A DNA stretch of 64,000 nt from Rhinocladiella similis (Eukaryota > Ascomycota > Eurotiomycetes > Chaetothyriales > Herpotrichiellaceae): assembly GCA_024082115.1 (NCBI GenBank), contig JAMRYE010000013.1, positions 196,001 to 260,000 on the forward strand, written 5' to 3'. How positions within the stretch are numbered: the stretch's first letter is position 1; each line of letters opens with the position of its first letter. The notes below the pieces were generated by a model. It did no database searches and had not been told where the DNA came from. It saw only the letters and a list, made by a program, of their open reading frames with translations. Of this stretch, positions 46,301 to 54,863 are shown one piece after another. Both the position numbers and the translations under genes were made by a program.

Positions 46301-49300
46301 AAGGATGCGGGGAGCCCCTTCCTTCCGCCACCTTGGTGATGGGGGTTCTGAGCGGCAAATAAGGTGAATTCAGGATGACAAGTGAAAGACTTGTCCAATT
46401 CTGCGATATATGCCTCTCTCCGGTGATCGAGACAAGAGTTCAGTCCTTCCAACACAGATTGCGAAGCAAGGTTCATCTCGTCCAAGAGAACCCAACCTCC
46501 ATTCTGCATGGCATTCAGAAGAGGACCGTCTTGCCATGAAAAGTTTCCCATATCTTCGCCTTCAGCAGGTGTATCCGCACCAAATAGATCCATGAGATCT
46601 GTCTGGTCTGAAAGGTTGATACGAGTAAAGTGCTTGCCACAAGCTTGGGCAAGCGCAGTTACGATGGCTGTCTTGCCGACACCAGGGCTACCTTCCAGAA
46701 GAATAGGTCTAGCCATCTGTAACGCACGAATAATTCTCATAGTGTTCTGCAGTGTTGTGGGAGCATCGAACACTAATTCTGAGTCTTCCTCCGTATTATC
46801 CTGGCTTCGCGAAAGCGCAAAAGCTCCGACACGAATGTGGCCTTGCGTCCTCTGAATCTCAGGGGTTTCGTAGTAACTCTGCAAGACATTAACCTTCACG
46901 AGATTCTGGAGGTGTGCCAGACAGGCTCGTCGGGAGTCGTTCAGATCCTGGGATCCCGTAGAAGTCATCCCAGCAGGATTCGCTCCGATAGAATCGATGT
47001 AGACCATGAAAGCTCCATGGATGAACGCGAGCTCTTCTCCGAGAGATGAAGCACGGTTGATAAATTCCGCCCAAGCAAGTAAGTCTCGAAGGGGGATGGT
47101 CTCGGCTGCAGTGGAATGGAATGTACGACGAAACCAGGTAGCGAACGTCAGCATCTGCTGTGCGACTTTCTCTTGGCCCGATATCAATTTGTTCTGGACA
47201 ATTGGTACAATATCTGCTTCTTGCGATAAAGGTGGAACCCAGATCTCAGTCAACCGATTGCGAAGAGCCGCACTCAGTTCACGCTTGCCGTAGTCGCCGC
47301 CTGGATTCATTGTGGCTAGGAACTGGAAGTCTGGGTGAGCAACAATAAGATTGTCGTCAGATCCTTTCTCCGCCAATAAGATCGTTCTTGAAGGTTCGAG
47401 GACACTGTTCAATCGTTCCAGCACAGAATCGTCAGCTAGTGAAATTTCGTCCAGCAGAAAATGATCTCCTGTTTTCATAGCTCTTACCAAGCTACCGTCG
47501 CTCCAGGAGAACAAGGACTGATATGCTCCGATACTAGCACGTGTCTGTGCAACGGCTTCAGGATCAAGGTTGGAGACATCCATGCTTGAGAACCCCTTGA
47601 TCAATTGGTCGATATCGACCTCATGAACAGGTGTTTCTTCCGCTGGCGTTGGGAACAAGCGTCGCCAGTCTTCTCGTATACGTATTTCAAGATCGGATCG
47701 ATTTCGGATGGGTCGCTGAGAACCAATGAGGTCTCCAGTCTCGGTATTTATGTGTGCGTTGTAGATATCTAGAGGTCGACCAAACGCTTCTGCGATGACT
47801 TGACAGATCTGTGTTTTGCCACAGCCCGTTTCCCCAACCAGCAGAACAGGCTCGTTGTTCTTCAATGCCTGTTCAATCAGAACAAATAGTCTTCGCATTG
47901 CCAAGGTCCAGACGATGGCACCTGGTTTTTGCACGGACCTTGGAATGGCATGCGTTCCGTAGAGAACACTCTCGTTGATGACCACTTTCATTGTCTCCTC
48001 GATTGTCTTTTTGACTAAGGCACGCTCTACTGGCTCCCGTACCCTTTCAGCCAGGAGCATAAACCCGTGATTCGCGAGTTGCTGTCTGTCATCGACCGAT
48101 CTTGACGTCCACCGGAACAAGTCTCTCAAAGTTGCAAAGCTATTGCGTTGCTCAAACAGTCTCGACGATTGTCTTTGCAGGGAAAGCTTCTTGTACACTG
48201 CGACAATCTGGGCACAGAAAGATGGAGGAATTTGTGCTCGCTCACGAAGAATAATTTCAAGCTCGTCCTCAGGGATATCATCGAAATGGAGTTCCAGGAA
48301 ACGATTTCGAAAAGCTCGGGACAGACGCTTGCGGCCACCGTACAGTCCGGCCGGATTCTGCGTCGCAAATAGCATGAAGTTAGGATGTGGTCGAACGATT
48401 TCTTGAGATTCGGGTATGAGCAGTTCCCTGTTGTCATCGAGCAATCTGTTCAGAGCTTCCAGCACATCACTAGGAGCCAAATTGAGTTCGTCAAGGACGA
48501 TCCAGTAGCCCTGTCGGAGGGCATTCACAAGCACACCTTCTCGATATTGTAGCTTGCCATCTGCATCGGATACGTAGCTTCCTAAGTACTCTTGCAGATC
48601 GGTGTGCTCGTGGTTGTTGATTCTGACGAACTTGTTCCCGGACAGCTTTGAGAGATACTCGACCATGCTTGTCTTTCCAGCAGAGGTGGGACCCTGCAGA
48701 AGAATGGGGAAGCGGCGCATGGAAGCGGCTCGTGCCAGATTCAGTAGATTGCGCTCAACCGAAGGGGTTCTGATATAATGTGGCTGGAAATCCGGGCTCA
48801 TAGATCCTCTTCTAACCAGGTGGTGTCTGAAAGCGATGAACTCTTCCCCATTGAAAGGCATTTTTGGCTGCTGGCTGAGGAAAGACTTTTTGTTCTTGAT
48901 ATTCGAGAGCAGATGCTTCTCGAGGATGGGCAATGCAAGATCTTCTGACGCCCTGCTCAAGACTGTGAAGAAGCTCATTGCGAATCCCTCGTACATTGCT
49001 CTCCTCAAGCCATGACTCGCACTGTGTTGGAGCACATACAAAAGGCAGCGGACGAGAGACCGAATGCTGAAGTGCGGAACATCACCGGCTCCGTCCGTCA
49101 ACTTGTGCTCCTCATTCAGTTTCTGCAGATCCAGATATGCTCGTGCCAAGTCAGGAGCGGCTCGTCTGTCGTTGTCGAGGTGAGAACCTAGGTACGACTG
49201 GATGATCTTTGTGAGATCTTCCAGATTGTTGTCACCAGATGGGACGTAGATTTCGGTGAAGCGCGATCGCAGACCGGCAGGGAGATCTTTCTTGCCTGCG

Positions 49301-51906
49301 TCCGTAGCAGGATTCATAGCGCCAAATATTCGGAAGTTGGGATGGGCAACAATAGTCTCAATATTCCCAGCTTCCGCGAGTAAAAGTGAAGGTTTCTCGT
49401 CATCGCCATTATGGAGCAAGCTGACAATGTAGTCAAGAGCATCCGGTGTAGCCAAGTTAATTTCATCGAGAAGAACCCAGGCACCCTCGCGAACAGCCTG
49501 AACCAATCTTCCCTCGACAAACGCAAACGTGTGACTTTTGTCTCCGCGCTCGACATGAGTACGAATCCTCTTTGCGTCCTCCGTAAATTCTGCCCATCTT
49601 CTGCGGAGTTCATCATACTTTGGTGTTGCAAGCTTTCTCCTCTTAGCGGCACGTTCGGGGTCATCAGGCTTGGGCGAATCTGTGGCTGTAGCCAGCGAGC
49701 CTGCCGCCAGCTGGATCGCCTCATTCCAGAGTATCATCAGCCTCGGCCAATTTTGTTTTGCAGCTGCCTTGCTGATTGCAATGTGAAACTTTTCATTTCT
49801 TTTGGCGGAGAAAGTGTCCTCGAACAATGCGGTGAACCTCTCGACGAGAGGCAAGATAAGGGACCGGGTAGTCACGGGCTTCAGACCACCAAGCAAATCG
49901 CTGACCTCGCTTTGCTGGGAAAGGTTCACAACGGTAAGATCCTGACCCACAAGATTGGCAATATGCTGAACGAGGGTAGTCTTTCCTACGCCGGTCTCAC
50001 CAACCAAGAGGCAAGGCTCCGAGCAACTCGCCCCAGCGGCAATACGGTCGAGCGTACGTTGGGCATATTTCGTAAGGGCAAATGGCGTCTTTTGAAGTTG
50101 TCGGCGCCGACTGGGCATCTTGAGAAGGCTGCTTCGACCTATTTGAACGGAAGTGTTATTGTCAGCCACACTTCCAAAACCCTCATCAAGACAATGTCGC
50201 ATCTGTTGAGGAGATATGGACATCTGACGAGCTATGGAAACAGCGACCACATCATGAAGCTCATCATCACTCAGATAGCCACCATAACAGTCAACTGCAT
50301 CCTTGAAGATATGGAATTTCGTCGCTTCAGCGATGGGAGTCGACTTGGAGAGTTTCACAGATTCTGGGAGCCTCTTAGCAATTCTGCGCGTCCAATTCAG
50401 TAGGTCCCTTAGGGACGGCGATCTAGTTTGCAAGCTCTTGAAACGCGAGTCGTCTTTGTACAATGCAGAAACATGCTCATGAACATCGAGAACCGTAGAT
50501 GTGAAAGTATCGATAGTAGGGTGTTTCGATCGAAGTAGAGTCTCGATTTCCGGCAACTCATAACTGGCAACATCAACCACAGACCACAGGCGAGGATTCA
50601 ACAGCCAGGATAGGCGCGAGGTAGATGTCAACGAGGAGCGTCCAGCAGACTTAATGGTGGCAAGGATTCGAAAGCCATCATTTGCTCGAACTGTCTCTTT
50701 TCGACTGGGAAGAAACAACTCGCCACTCTCAATGATAGGACGAAGCACACCCAGTACCTCGGCAGGAGCCCGATCGATATCTTCAATAAGCACCCATCGC
50801 CCTTGTTGAATTGCCTTGGTCAAAACTCCAGACTGCCAGGTGAATGACTCGCCATCAGCAGAGGATGTATAGATCCCCAAAAGACTCTTTGCGTCTGTCT
50901 GCTCGTTGAGATGCAGCGTGATCAAAGTTGAGAGCTTACCAAGAGTCCTAGCAGCTTCATGTATGAGGGCAGTTTTACCCGAGCCTTGGGGACCAGATAA
51001 CAGAATGGGCTTCTCTGCGAGTAGACATTGACCAACATGCTGCAAATTTCGTCTCGCCGTAGGCGTGAGTCCAAAACTAGATGTAGGAGGCTCTGGAAGA
51101 TTTGATCGGGAAATAATGACACCCCCGACGCTAGCAGTTGTTGTGCTCAGATCGGTGAGGCTCAGAGGTCGTACTTGGGACGGTGGGACCGCACGTTGAA
51201 ACCGACTTTCCACATCCGCCACCATCTTAGAAAGCTCCGTCCATCTATGCTCCTCCCAAATCTTCAATAAGCGGAAGTCGATCTGTTTGCCTTCCCAGCC
51301 ACCCATAATCGCTGTTTTGCCTACATAGGTTTCGACCATCCGCTCCGAGAATGCATCGGCAAAGTGCATTACCATGCAGAGACATTGTACCGCAAGATAT
51401 CGTATCGTCGCAGTATCATGACGAAGCAAAGATGAAAAAAAGCTCGGAGCTGCAGTGCCAGCAAGCAGATCTCGATCAAAGGACAGGAGGCGAAACAAAG
51501 CCAGCAGGAGCGCTTGCAAATCTTCTGTATTGGATTTGATGGAGGGTCCTTCTAGTACATGTATTTGAGTTAATAGCGACCGCTGTACTAGAAGATCCTT
51601 GACATGTCGACGAAAGTATGTGGTGAATGGCAATATCCTCGCAAGGCATGAAACCAAGTTTACCAGGCCATCGAGCGAGGGTGAAGTCCCGAATCCGGGA
51701 AAGCGAGCCACAAGTTCCGCATATAGCGGTCTGTACAAAGCAAAGACAGTGTCTGCATATTGTGGGATTAAGGCAGCGTGCGTGAGGGCCTCGAAATACC
51801 GCGATCCAGTAGATTGTAGGATCATCGACTGGAGTTCGACCGGAAGTCTGGCTTCATTCTTGACTTGTGCATCAGCCCAGGAGCAGTATACTGCTATGTC
51901 ATCCAT
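37399..51906 (-). CDS. MDN1: Midasin (Rea1/Mdn1)
   Basis: Giant dynein-like AAA+ ATPase that pulls assembly factors Ytm1 and Rsa4 off pre-60S ribosomes in the nucleolus and nucleoplasm. One uninterrupted frame of 4835 residues, full length for the family. Six Walker A motifs appear in order: GPQGSGKT (~305), GETGVGKT (~635), GPTSAGKT (~1072), GETGCGKT (~1358), GSPGVGKT (~1742) and GPSGSGKT (~2045). A long helical linker follows, then an Asp/Glu-rich region of several hundred residues (roughly 4000-4470), and the C-terminal MIDAS/VWA domain with the intact DxSxS site D4628-D-S-K-S4632. No intron was found. The AAA3 Walker A has Ser-Ala in place of Gly-x, a mild variation. Confidence 0.98.
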   Translation of the reverse strand: MDDIAVYCSWADAQVKNEARLPVELQSMILQSTGSRYFEALTHAALIPQYADTVFALYRPLYAELVARFPGFGTSPSLDGLVNLVSCLARILPFTTYFRRHVKDLLVQRSLLTQIHVLEGPSIKSNTEDLQALLLALFRLLSFDRDLLAGTAAPSFFSSLLRHDTATIRYLAVQCLCMVMHFADAFSERMVETYVGKTAIMGGWEGKQIDFRLLKIWEEHRWTELSKMVADVESRFQRAVPPSQVRPLSLTDLSTTTASVGGVIISRSNLPEPPTSSFGLTPTARRNLQHVGQCLLAEKPILLSGPQGSGKTALIHEAARTLGKLSTLITLHLNEQTDAKSLLGIYTSSADGESFTWQSGVLTKAIQQGRWVLIEDIDRAPAEVLGVLRPIIESGELFLPSRKETVRANDGFRILATIKSAGRSSLTSTSRLSWLLNPRLWSVVDVASYELPEIETLLRSKHPTIDTFTSTVLDVHEHVSALYKDDSRFKSLQTRSPSLRDLLNWTRRIAKRLPESVKLSKSTPIAEATKFHIFKDAVDCYGGYLSDDELHDVVAVSIARQMSISPQQMRHCLDEGFGSVADNNTSVQIGRSSLLKMPSRRRQLQKTPFALTKYAQRTLDRIAAGASCSEPCLLVGETGVGKTTLVQHIANLVGQDLTVVNLSQQSEVSDLLGGLKPVTTRSLILPLVERFTALFEDTFSAKRNEKFHIAISKAAAKQNWPRLMILWNEAIQLAAGSLATATDSPKPDDPERAAKRRKLATPKYDELRRRWAEFTEDAKRIRTHVERGDKSHTFAFVEGRLVQAVREGAWVLLDEINLATPDALDYIVSLLHNGDDEKPSLLLAEAGNIETIVAHPNFRIFGAMNPATDAGKKDLPAGLRSRFTEIYVPSGDNNLEDLTKIIQSYLGSHLDNDRRAAPDLARAYLDLQKLNEEHKLTDGAGDVPHFSIRSLVRCLLYVLQHSASHGLRRAMYEGFAMSFFTVLSRASEDLALPILEKHLLSNIKNKKSFLSQQPKMPFNGEEFIAFRHHLVRRGSMSPDFQPHYIRTPSVERNLLNLARAASMRRFPILLQGPTSAGKTSMVEYLSKLSGNKFVRINNHEHTDLQEYLGSYVSDADGKLQYREGVLVNALRQGYWIVLDELNLAPSDVLEALNRLLDDNRELLIPESQEIVRPHPNFMLFATQNPAGLYGGRKRLSRAFRNRFLELHFDDIPEDELEIILRERAQIPPSFCAQIVAVYKKLSLQRQSSRLFEQRNSFATLRDLFRWTSRSVDDRQQLANHGFMLLAERVREPVERALVKKTIEETMKVVINESVLYGTHAIPRSVQKPGAIVWTLAMRRLFVLIEQALKNNEPVLLVGETGCGKTQICQVIAEAFGRPLDIYNAHINTETGDLIGSQRPIRNRSDLEIRIREDWRRLFPTPAEETPVHEVDIDQLIKGFSSMDVSNLDPEAVAQTRASIGAYQSLFSWSDGSLVRAMKTGDHFLLDEISLADDSVLERLNSVLEPSRTILLAEKGSDDNLIVAHPDFQFLATMNPGGDYGKRELSAALRNRLTEIWVPPLSQEADIVPIVQNKLISGQEKVAQQMLTFATWFRRTFHSTAAETIPLRDLLAWAEFINRASSLGEELAFIHGAFMVYIDSIGANPAGMTSTGSQDLNDSRRACLAHLQNLVKVNVLQSYYETPEIQRTQGHIRVGAFALSRSQDNTEEDSELVFDAPTTLQNTMRIIRALQMARPILLEGSPGVGKTAIVTALAQACGKHFTRINLSDQTDLMDLFGADTPAEGEDMGNFSWQDGPLLNAMQNGGWVLLDEMNLASQSVLEGLNSCLDHRREAYIAELDKSFTCHPEFTLFAAQNPHHQGGGRKGLPASFVNRFTVVFTDSFQKEDLMRICERKFPNVASAQLEGVVEATAQIDQLVSHSPAFNIGGPWELNLRDVSRWLTLCEDQPTLPASAHYRTIVAERFRSGPQKSLSFEIREQVWQTQFLESFYNAITPTSFQIGTSFLTRDDVLQRATGPRSSIATSHLPAANSVITAINNNWPVIICGPSGSGKTSLLRSLAALCGADYVEFSMNADVDTMDLVGGFEQYDVRRDIVNMQQKMRDTLREIVAHSLNTMDPHGHHKASLDTWQLMDAEEIGLDELSRILPTISRLFPKLEGSVQAIVALLNTSNTGRSRFVWNDGILIDAIEKGSWLVLDNANLCDPSVLDRLNSLLEPNGVLAVSEHHNAGNARVIKPHPNFRVFMTVDPRYGELSRAMRNRSLEVFMPSLNANELKPQLIRYPYTSSIARVRQLAQAALQTPTPESIEPFVFNLSNEEMSLNLSKTAIIPGSDALEEVLASMTNFDPLEAYRLSSLSGNARLPYLPQLVTLDEPLIQLQIRLEQQAWSPIAAELFTRAWYVIRGMANIKARLAAAAEHATAVSARDRTILERSVMVNRQSKTLANIPQVFAFAHSCITGLERSNSGTFAEVRFVRAFEQISAFVSDMIDLCDVKAMDAALLQAYLEVSSAIARDIEVSYPEVAAAFRKCLDLLTPQDQGLIYGQGLQLMWPQFQPETARTLSQLEVQLRLERLIARFDAACHSLPQSRASLAVLRLKLQQTYDSVLRSNGELPFLEPLQEAVSELEMKSENGFPLSGKFQRTSDYIRQVITLGSGDAKPSELQVSAMFSTAPPTTLLLAGENTLPFSLNQLASLDIGLLSDQGSVGTDLVVQLCSVLDQPLGTLHHAKEELSFVAQGLACNSNNLAKWSGALIERIRILISGMLFAHSEMLTERAKACLSHQHTYGFEQLAHLSQDEIVLPGRDRQYFRDVYLRNIHPILLSLYSYDHSGPEEVASCLIRLSLAGLELMVPDKIMDPAIYPNVAFQLYQKRVNDLKNRIVGQTKFHQLIMGQDTSMVIRTLERALSDLGNVSPPPTVLRPAKSELNKIQETFSQVVHSLLSSQPSHDNAMAKLEWVQQWTKEQGRLNLRTMIERLESANRTYDDFVKPILWFLKCFSHGIDLIAAQTDRQHDDGVLAQIARHVPILGVQPDHLQPWDVTFEDVSKSALSLQWLEYVAIDRCLTPKDSFTFDQSLLDVLGHFYLEWKTRLTKDQAEAAVQSRYYAYRGDAAQDADDELREMQEMFPEFVDQATELQKLESKYDARAIAVRLATLHEKIYALQDPQCALKSYTLGALEEIAKQSKHASGNTGTNFVDLLPAILVKMEDRFAALRGTNQTQRLNIYSDSEVAEYEKLFTLVHQVQARFHTIAERWPEHAVPAEVLTYCKEVLYLNLSDPLAKFMTKTEKLYEIVSQWQSVASREWSVAPLLDQLTALIVNWRRLELLSWAGLLDEEKRRHEQDAQAWYFIAYESVLHNSAKMLAAGEDMQLYGKDLARTLESFFRTTSLGQYSSRLKLLDTLNHTLKDMTKRDAGMLPVHRCVLNTVKHYRRYEPGVETALQTGRASLEKALKEQIQLASWKDTNITALRDSARRSHHKLFKIVRKYRGLLNQAVVISKPVSESTGEPITATTELNAVESFLDTSKIQDALVKCGYTLPDWNTRPARVTDTIGAVKSMRHLYTKKTIELDIHLELASIRDDLKSAIKQLRSETPSALTEENTALVRHLQERKRRLLADTLKTVSQMGIRRNLPTSELEKQSSTALILASSPDLSSNSKQSTASQATAVFHDLLDVMSLVRASRTEHSEDLTEGEVGRSMGLLEGLLSVVLNQRQAIALSGESSVNLESRLALMHSCLSHAPNWPSISSGSQEGDPSLSRHLAWLAEVLTLTCSILTFQAQHAKLDVGQLLDGLRDYVDRVRDHKSRLEHLPDLPLRLNSESGEISRCQSLQTLSELAAFLREWQAKEPRVDFVLRQLVPWTDNLRALQQVNGNSIRSISLSSWDDHLRTLIDQIFVALQRWSSAQEDRPNSIEEQGWLTKTDRCAVQANRAMQVDSISAGIGSLLDNLHCLDPSDFIVACDLLQVASPVIEQFCHICVHLNTRQLAVHSETCSLALQLATSFNALLSQGFCRPSEPSDGEEQSGKLESGTGLGEGEGAEDISKDVADDEDLSELAQTGQNEDRDDEMENAEDAVDMDRDDLEGEIGEKEEQKSDEEGQDRSEDEGDSDIDEETGSVDDLDPDAVDEKMWDDMKNESEDNEMKNDKAEGKKSDDQTAADGEEREGEDMEGQEGEEQRDEEDGDEGEGGERPEAENMDPHTDNQDALELPEELQLAGEDEVKDDDTSDDGMDEMSDIDQPADETQDAELDDVEKEDKPFDDAGVEDGVDEKDEAENGVGQDDEIMEDQEPERDENDAGDHRTRDDDAAQDQDEPAGGDTGAANTHQDTTDQQQDTQGMNEAEQEPNPEQSRPSKAPENQEQGETGKGAAELGAGRTDDVEYQQNEALRKLADVLDQWHNRREILPAAEENVQHDKEQDIDMADVDFEHVQDEDQGDAQALGAAAGEQAQNLDESKAIEDDNMAVDENVDVPDVLEPEVQDNIAERLNRLQAQPNAEEAKGSGAFLPGQERGINQHSDQQEDNDASQDDLLSDIGDIDLSHNNNVLASPPTSTSDAAQLWNHCSATTHQFSLILTEQLRLILSPTTATKLRGDYRTGKRLNIKRIIPYIASNYKRDKIWMRRSVPSKRNYQIMIAVDDSKSMSESGADLLAFETLAMLTKALSMLEAGEICVIGFGDEEHIRVAHPFGTPFSPAESGVNVFRSFGFNQRGTNVRNLVRESIQLFRDARLKGHTASEDLWQLQLIVSDGHCSDHEGIARLVRQAQEEKIIVVFVIVDAGQDSILDLQEAVYEADPVHNGEMRLRTKRYLEDFPFPYYLVVRDVRDLPGVLATALKGWFGSVVDVQ

Positions 51907-52228
51907 GGCGCCAGATGTGGTGCAAAGTCTTCGAGGAACTTTCCCTCATCTAGAGAAGAAGAATTCCGTTGATGTCGATGAATGAGCATGGGCGAAATCT
52001 CAAGTCAAAGGTTTGCCATCGATGTCCAGCCTTGGCATCAAAAAATTGTTGCTGGCGGCAAAACTTCGGATTTGCCACAAGGCTGAACGAGGCTGCGCGA
52101 GGCTGCACACTCTTGCTTAGTAGGGATACTCATTACGAGGCATTGCAATCAAAGCTCCTATCGTACTACATTATTCATTAAAACCTATGCCGCAGTGCAT
52201 CATGACAAAGTCTCCCTTGTAGCCAACT
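51907..52228. promoter_or_regulatory. Midasin promoter region
   Basis: The 322 bp between the arylsulfotransferase-like stop and the midasin start holds the midasin promoter and the 3' UTR of the next minus-strand gene. No specific site was recognised. Confidence 0.45.
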
Positions 52229-53992
52229 TCAGATAAGTATCAGTCCCAACACGAGTCCAATGGTTGAGACCAGCAACATCATCGAGCCCGCCACTCTCCT
52301 AAATGCAGCGTTCTCACCTTCGTTTCCCGAGGAAGTCTCATTACTCACCAGAGCCGAGCATCCTAGGTTGGTGTCTATCACCACTTGGTGGCCGTCACCT
52401 TCAACATATCCCTCAGCGATATCACATCCGTCTCGATCGCAATACTTCGCAAGCACATTCTTCGGAACAAAGGTCTTGGTTCCTCGTGTTGACGAATTTC
52501 TGAGACCATTTCGATCGGCATCGAGAGCCTCAACCATACCAAACTCATAGTAGTCATCAGCTCGACATATTGTTTCAAACCCATCTCTCGTGACGGTGTC
52601 TATTTCGAGCCAGCGACCATCACAGCTTCCACGGCCATATAATCTCCAAAACGCCACCTCTGTCGCTCCATTCCACGACATGTAAAACACGGTCAATCCA
52701 CTATCCGTGCTCGGAGCGTACGTATACAGAGCCGGGTTATCCGTCGGGTTTGTCGTGAGATTGTACTTGAACGCGCGATAATTCATGGGTCCATTCGTGG
52801 TGACACTGGCCTGGAACACGATTGTCCCGTCCGGCAAATGCTCCGTAACGACTGGCTGCGAACCCCATCCGATGAACGCATTCGACGAATCCCAGTCTTC
52901 CCGATCACCTAGGAGCTGCAAATTACCCTGCGACGCAGAGATGGTCTGGTTCTCCGGCGCAGGAAATGTTTTCAGTAGTGTCGCCCTGGGAGGATCAGTG
53001 GAATGGTCAAGTTTGATGATCATCCCGCTCGACTCCTCGGCCGTGCTCTGAAAGCCGTTCGAGGCGTTGTCAAAGAGCGAAAGTATCTCTGTGCTGGCGT
53101 TGGAGGACTTCCAGCGCGCATCGTGCTGAGAGCTGAAGACCAGCTCCCCCATGTCAAAATCAGAGTTCCTGCCACCGAGTCGCCAGATCACCCTTCCGTC
53201 ATGGCCGCTGACCTTGAACACAGTATTGACATGTCGAGCAGAGACGAGGACGTCACCATCTTCATTTTCATCGGCCGAGTTCACATGGACATAGTCCCAC
53301 GGTGAAGTTGGCGAGAACCCTGTCCCAGCGACTTCGGTCGAGTTCGGAAGCACATATGATTCGGCCAGCGGAACGTGCTCAATCGCAGACCACTCCCAGA
53401 GCAAAGTGCTCGTTGCAACATCAATCTTTTGCACGATACAGTTCTGGATCCAGCCCAATCCGGTTGTTATGTTAAAGTCACTCAAGTCGTATCGCTCCGG
53501 GTGATACGACGTGACGAACATGGCCTTTCCGTCCCTCGTGAGATGGTTCTCATGCATGTCGAGGTTCGAGATGCCGTTCTGCGCCCTCACGGCAGCAACG
53601 GCCGTAAGGTTCGTGTTCATGATTTCGACGTGTCCTCTAGCGTATCCAAGGCCTTGTTCGCCGTTGAAGAAGCAGATATGTGGCGTATCAATGTAGTCGC
53701 AAACATGCACTGCGTGGACGAGGCCTCCGCCAGTGAGTCCATAGCCACTCCAGACCAGTTCTCCGTCCGTGTCATAGATCACAGCCGAGTTCTGCTCCGC
53801 TTGATACGGCGACATGAAGATGTATCCTGGTGTCACACCTTCTTCTGACACGGCAACATGCAATGCCGGGGGTGTCAAATCTGGTCGTGAATAGAACGAC
53901 AGCGTGTCGTCTGCGTTCTGAGCACGGGCAGTTCCCATGAGCAGAGATGCCACGAGGGCTGAAATCCATCGCTGGCACGCTACGTTGATCAT
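52229..53992 (-). CDS. Secreted, probably GPI-anchored arylsulfotransferase (ASST)-like protein
   Basis: Member of the fungal ASST-family beta-propeller proteins, 587 residues, intronless. A signal peptide is visible (MINVACQRWISALVASLLMG ending near ARAQ). The propeller has repeated strands such as GELVWSG and GRVIWRLGG, with the family-typical HENHLTRDG, HVNSADENEDGDVLVSARH, and FSSQHDARW segments. Several N-glycosylation sequons occur. The C-terminus is a Ser/Asn/Glu spacer (SNETSSGNEGENA) followed by a hydrophobic tail (LLVSTIGLVLGLILI), the pattern of a GPI-anchor signal. Bacterial relatives transfer sulfate between phenols through a catalytic His; whether fungal members do so is not established, so no activity is claimed. 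The cleft His residues seen here (HENH, QHD) would be candidates. Confidence 0.88.
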   Translation of the reverse strand: MINVACQRWISALVASLLMGTARAQNADDTLSFYSRPDLTPPALHVAVSEEGVTPGYIFMSPYQAEQNSAVIYDTDGELVWSGYGLTGGGLVHAVHVCDYIDTPHICFFNGEQGLGYARGHVEIMNTNLTAVAAVRAQNGISNLDMHENHLTRDGKAMFVTSYHPERYDLSDFNITTGLGWIQNCIVQKIDVATSTLLWEWSAIEHVPLAESYVLPNSTEVAGTGFSPTSPWDYVHVNSADENEDGDVLVSARHVNTVFKVSGHDGRVIWRLGGRNSDFDMGELVFSSQHDARWKSSNASTEILSLFDNASNGFQSTAEESSGMIIKLDHSTDPPRATLLKTFPAPENQTISASQGNLQLLGDREDWDSSNAFIGWGSQPVVTEHLPDGTIVFQASVTTNGPMNYRAFKYNLTTNPTDNPALYTYAPSTDSGLTVFYMSWNGATEVAFWRLYGRGSCDGRWLEIDTVTRDGFETICRADDYYEFGMVEALDADRNGLRNSSTRGTKTFVPKNVLAKYCDRDGCDIAEGYVEGDGHQVVIDTNLGCSALVSNETSSGNEGENAAFRRVAGSMMLLVSTIGLVLGLILI

Positions 53993-54329
53993 GTCGCTTC
54001 ACCTATTGTCCATAAATCATAGGCTCAAACAAGCAAAACAAAACAACAACAAAGTAACGGGACAAGCAAGAAACACCCTACAGATACCGGTGTCGCACAA
54101 AGCCAACCGCAATTCAGGGTCACTAGACCTTCTTGTACTTGTGTTTGTTTGACCATGGTCCACCACAGCTCTCTATCCAAGAAACCCTTTTCAACAGACC
54201 TTAGGTACCTACCTTCAACCCGAATTACCGGGCAAGCGAAGGCAATAGCAGCAGCCAAGCACGGCGTGACAGTCCTCCGGTGACGAGTCCTTGTGTACAT
54301 TGTGCGAGTTATTGGCAACAAGGAATTCA

Positions 54330-54338
54330 TACTCCGTA
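54330..54338 (+). repeat. TACTCCGTA element, copy 3
   Basis: Exact 9-mer about 340 bp upstream of the ASST-like start codon. Confidence 0.7.
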
Positions 54339-54854
54339 CCTTGTAGGCGTCACCGGACTGCACCTCACGGGTAGTCGGCAAGACTGGTCTGGTGGACTGA
54401 AAGAAAATCGGCCGCTCCCCAAGACTTCTTGGGTACGTTGACCAATTGATGATCTTCACCCAATATTGTAGGACGGGGCCAACTTGCAGGTACGATATGG
54501 AGAAAAGAGCTCAATACCCAGCCGCGCCAGCCTCATCATCCTCTGGGTAGCACGCCGGCTTGTCGGCTCGATTGTTATCTAAAGTACTTTGGCGTACTCC
54601 GCACTGTGTAAATAAACAAATACACCCCTTTTGGCGTCTCTGTATGTTTGAAGAGTCTACAGCACAAAAGGTCTCAAGCTTTACGAGCATTCGCACTCCT
54701 TACTCCGAACATCAATGGCACCTTTTCCGCCGGAGCATCAAGTTCAGACCTTTGATCCAAGGTCAAATGCGACGGAACCCCTTTTTTTCCTCCTATGAGG
54801 TTGCAATTTGCCCAGTAGCGAATTTCCCTTGGATCTTCGCTTAGCTGCCTATTG

Positions 54855-54863
54855 TACTCCGTA
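54855..54863 (+). repeat. TACTCCGTA element, copy 4
   Basis: Exact 9-mer in the same intergenic region as copy 3; a near copy, TACTCCGCA, lies at about 54595. Confidence 0.7.

Noticed and set aside
49411..50403. 330-codon plus-strand frame opposite midasin
   Set aside because: It lies wholly antisense to AAA2-region coding sequence of an intact 4835-codon frame and shows no family motif.
54025..54459. 144-codon minus frame with hydrophobic C-terminus
   Set aside because: It resembles no family and overlaps the promoter and leader region of the ASST-like gene.
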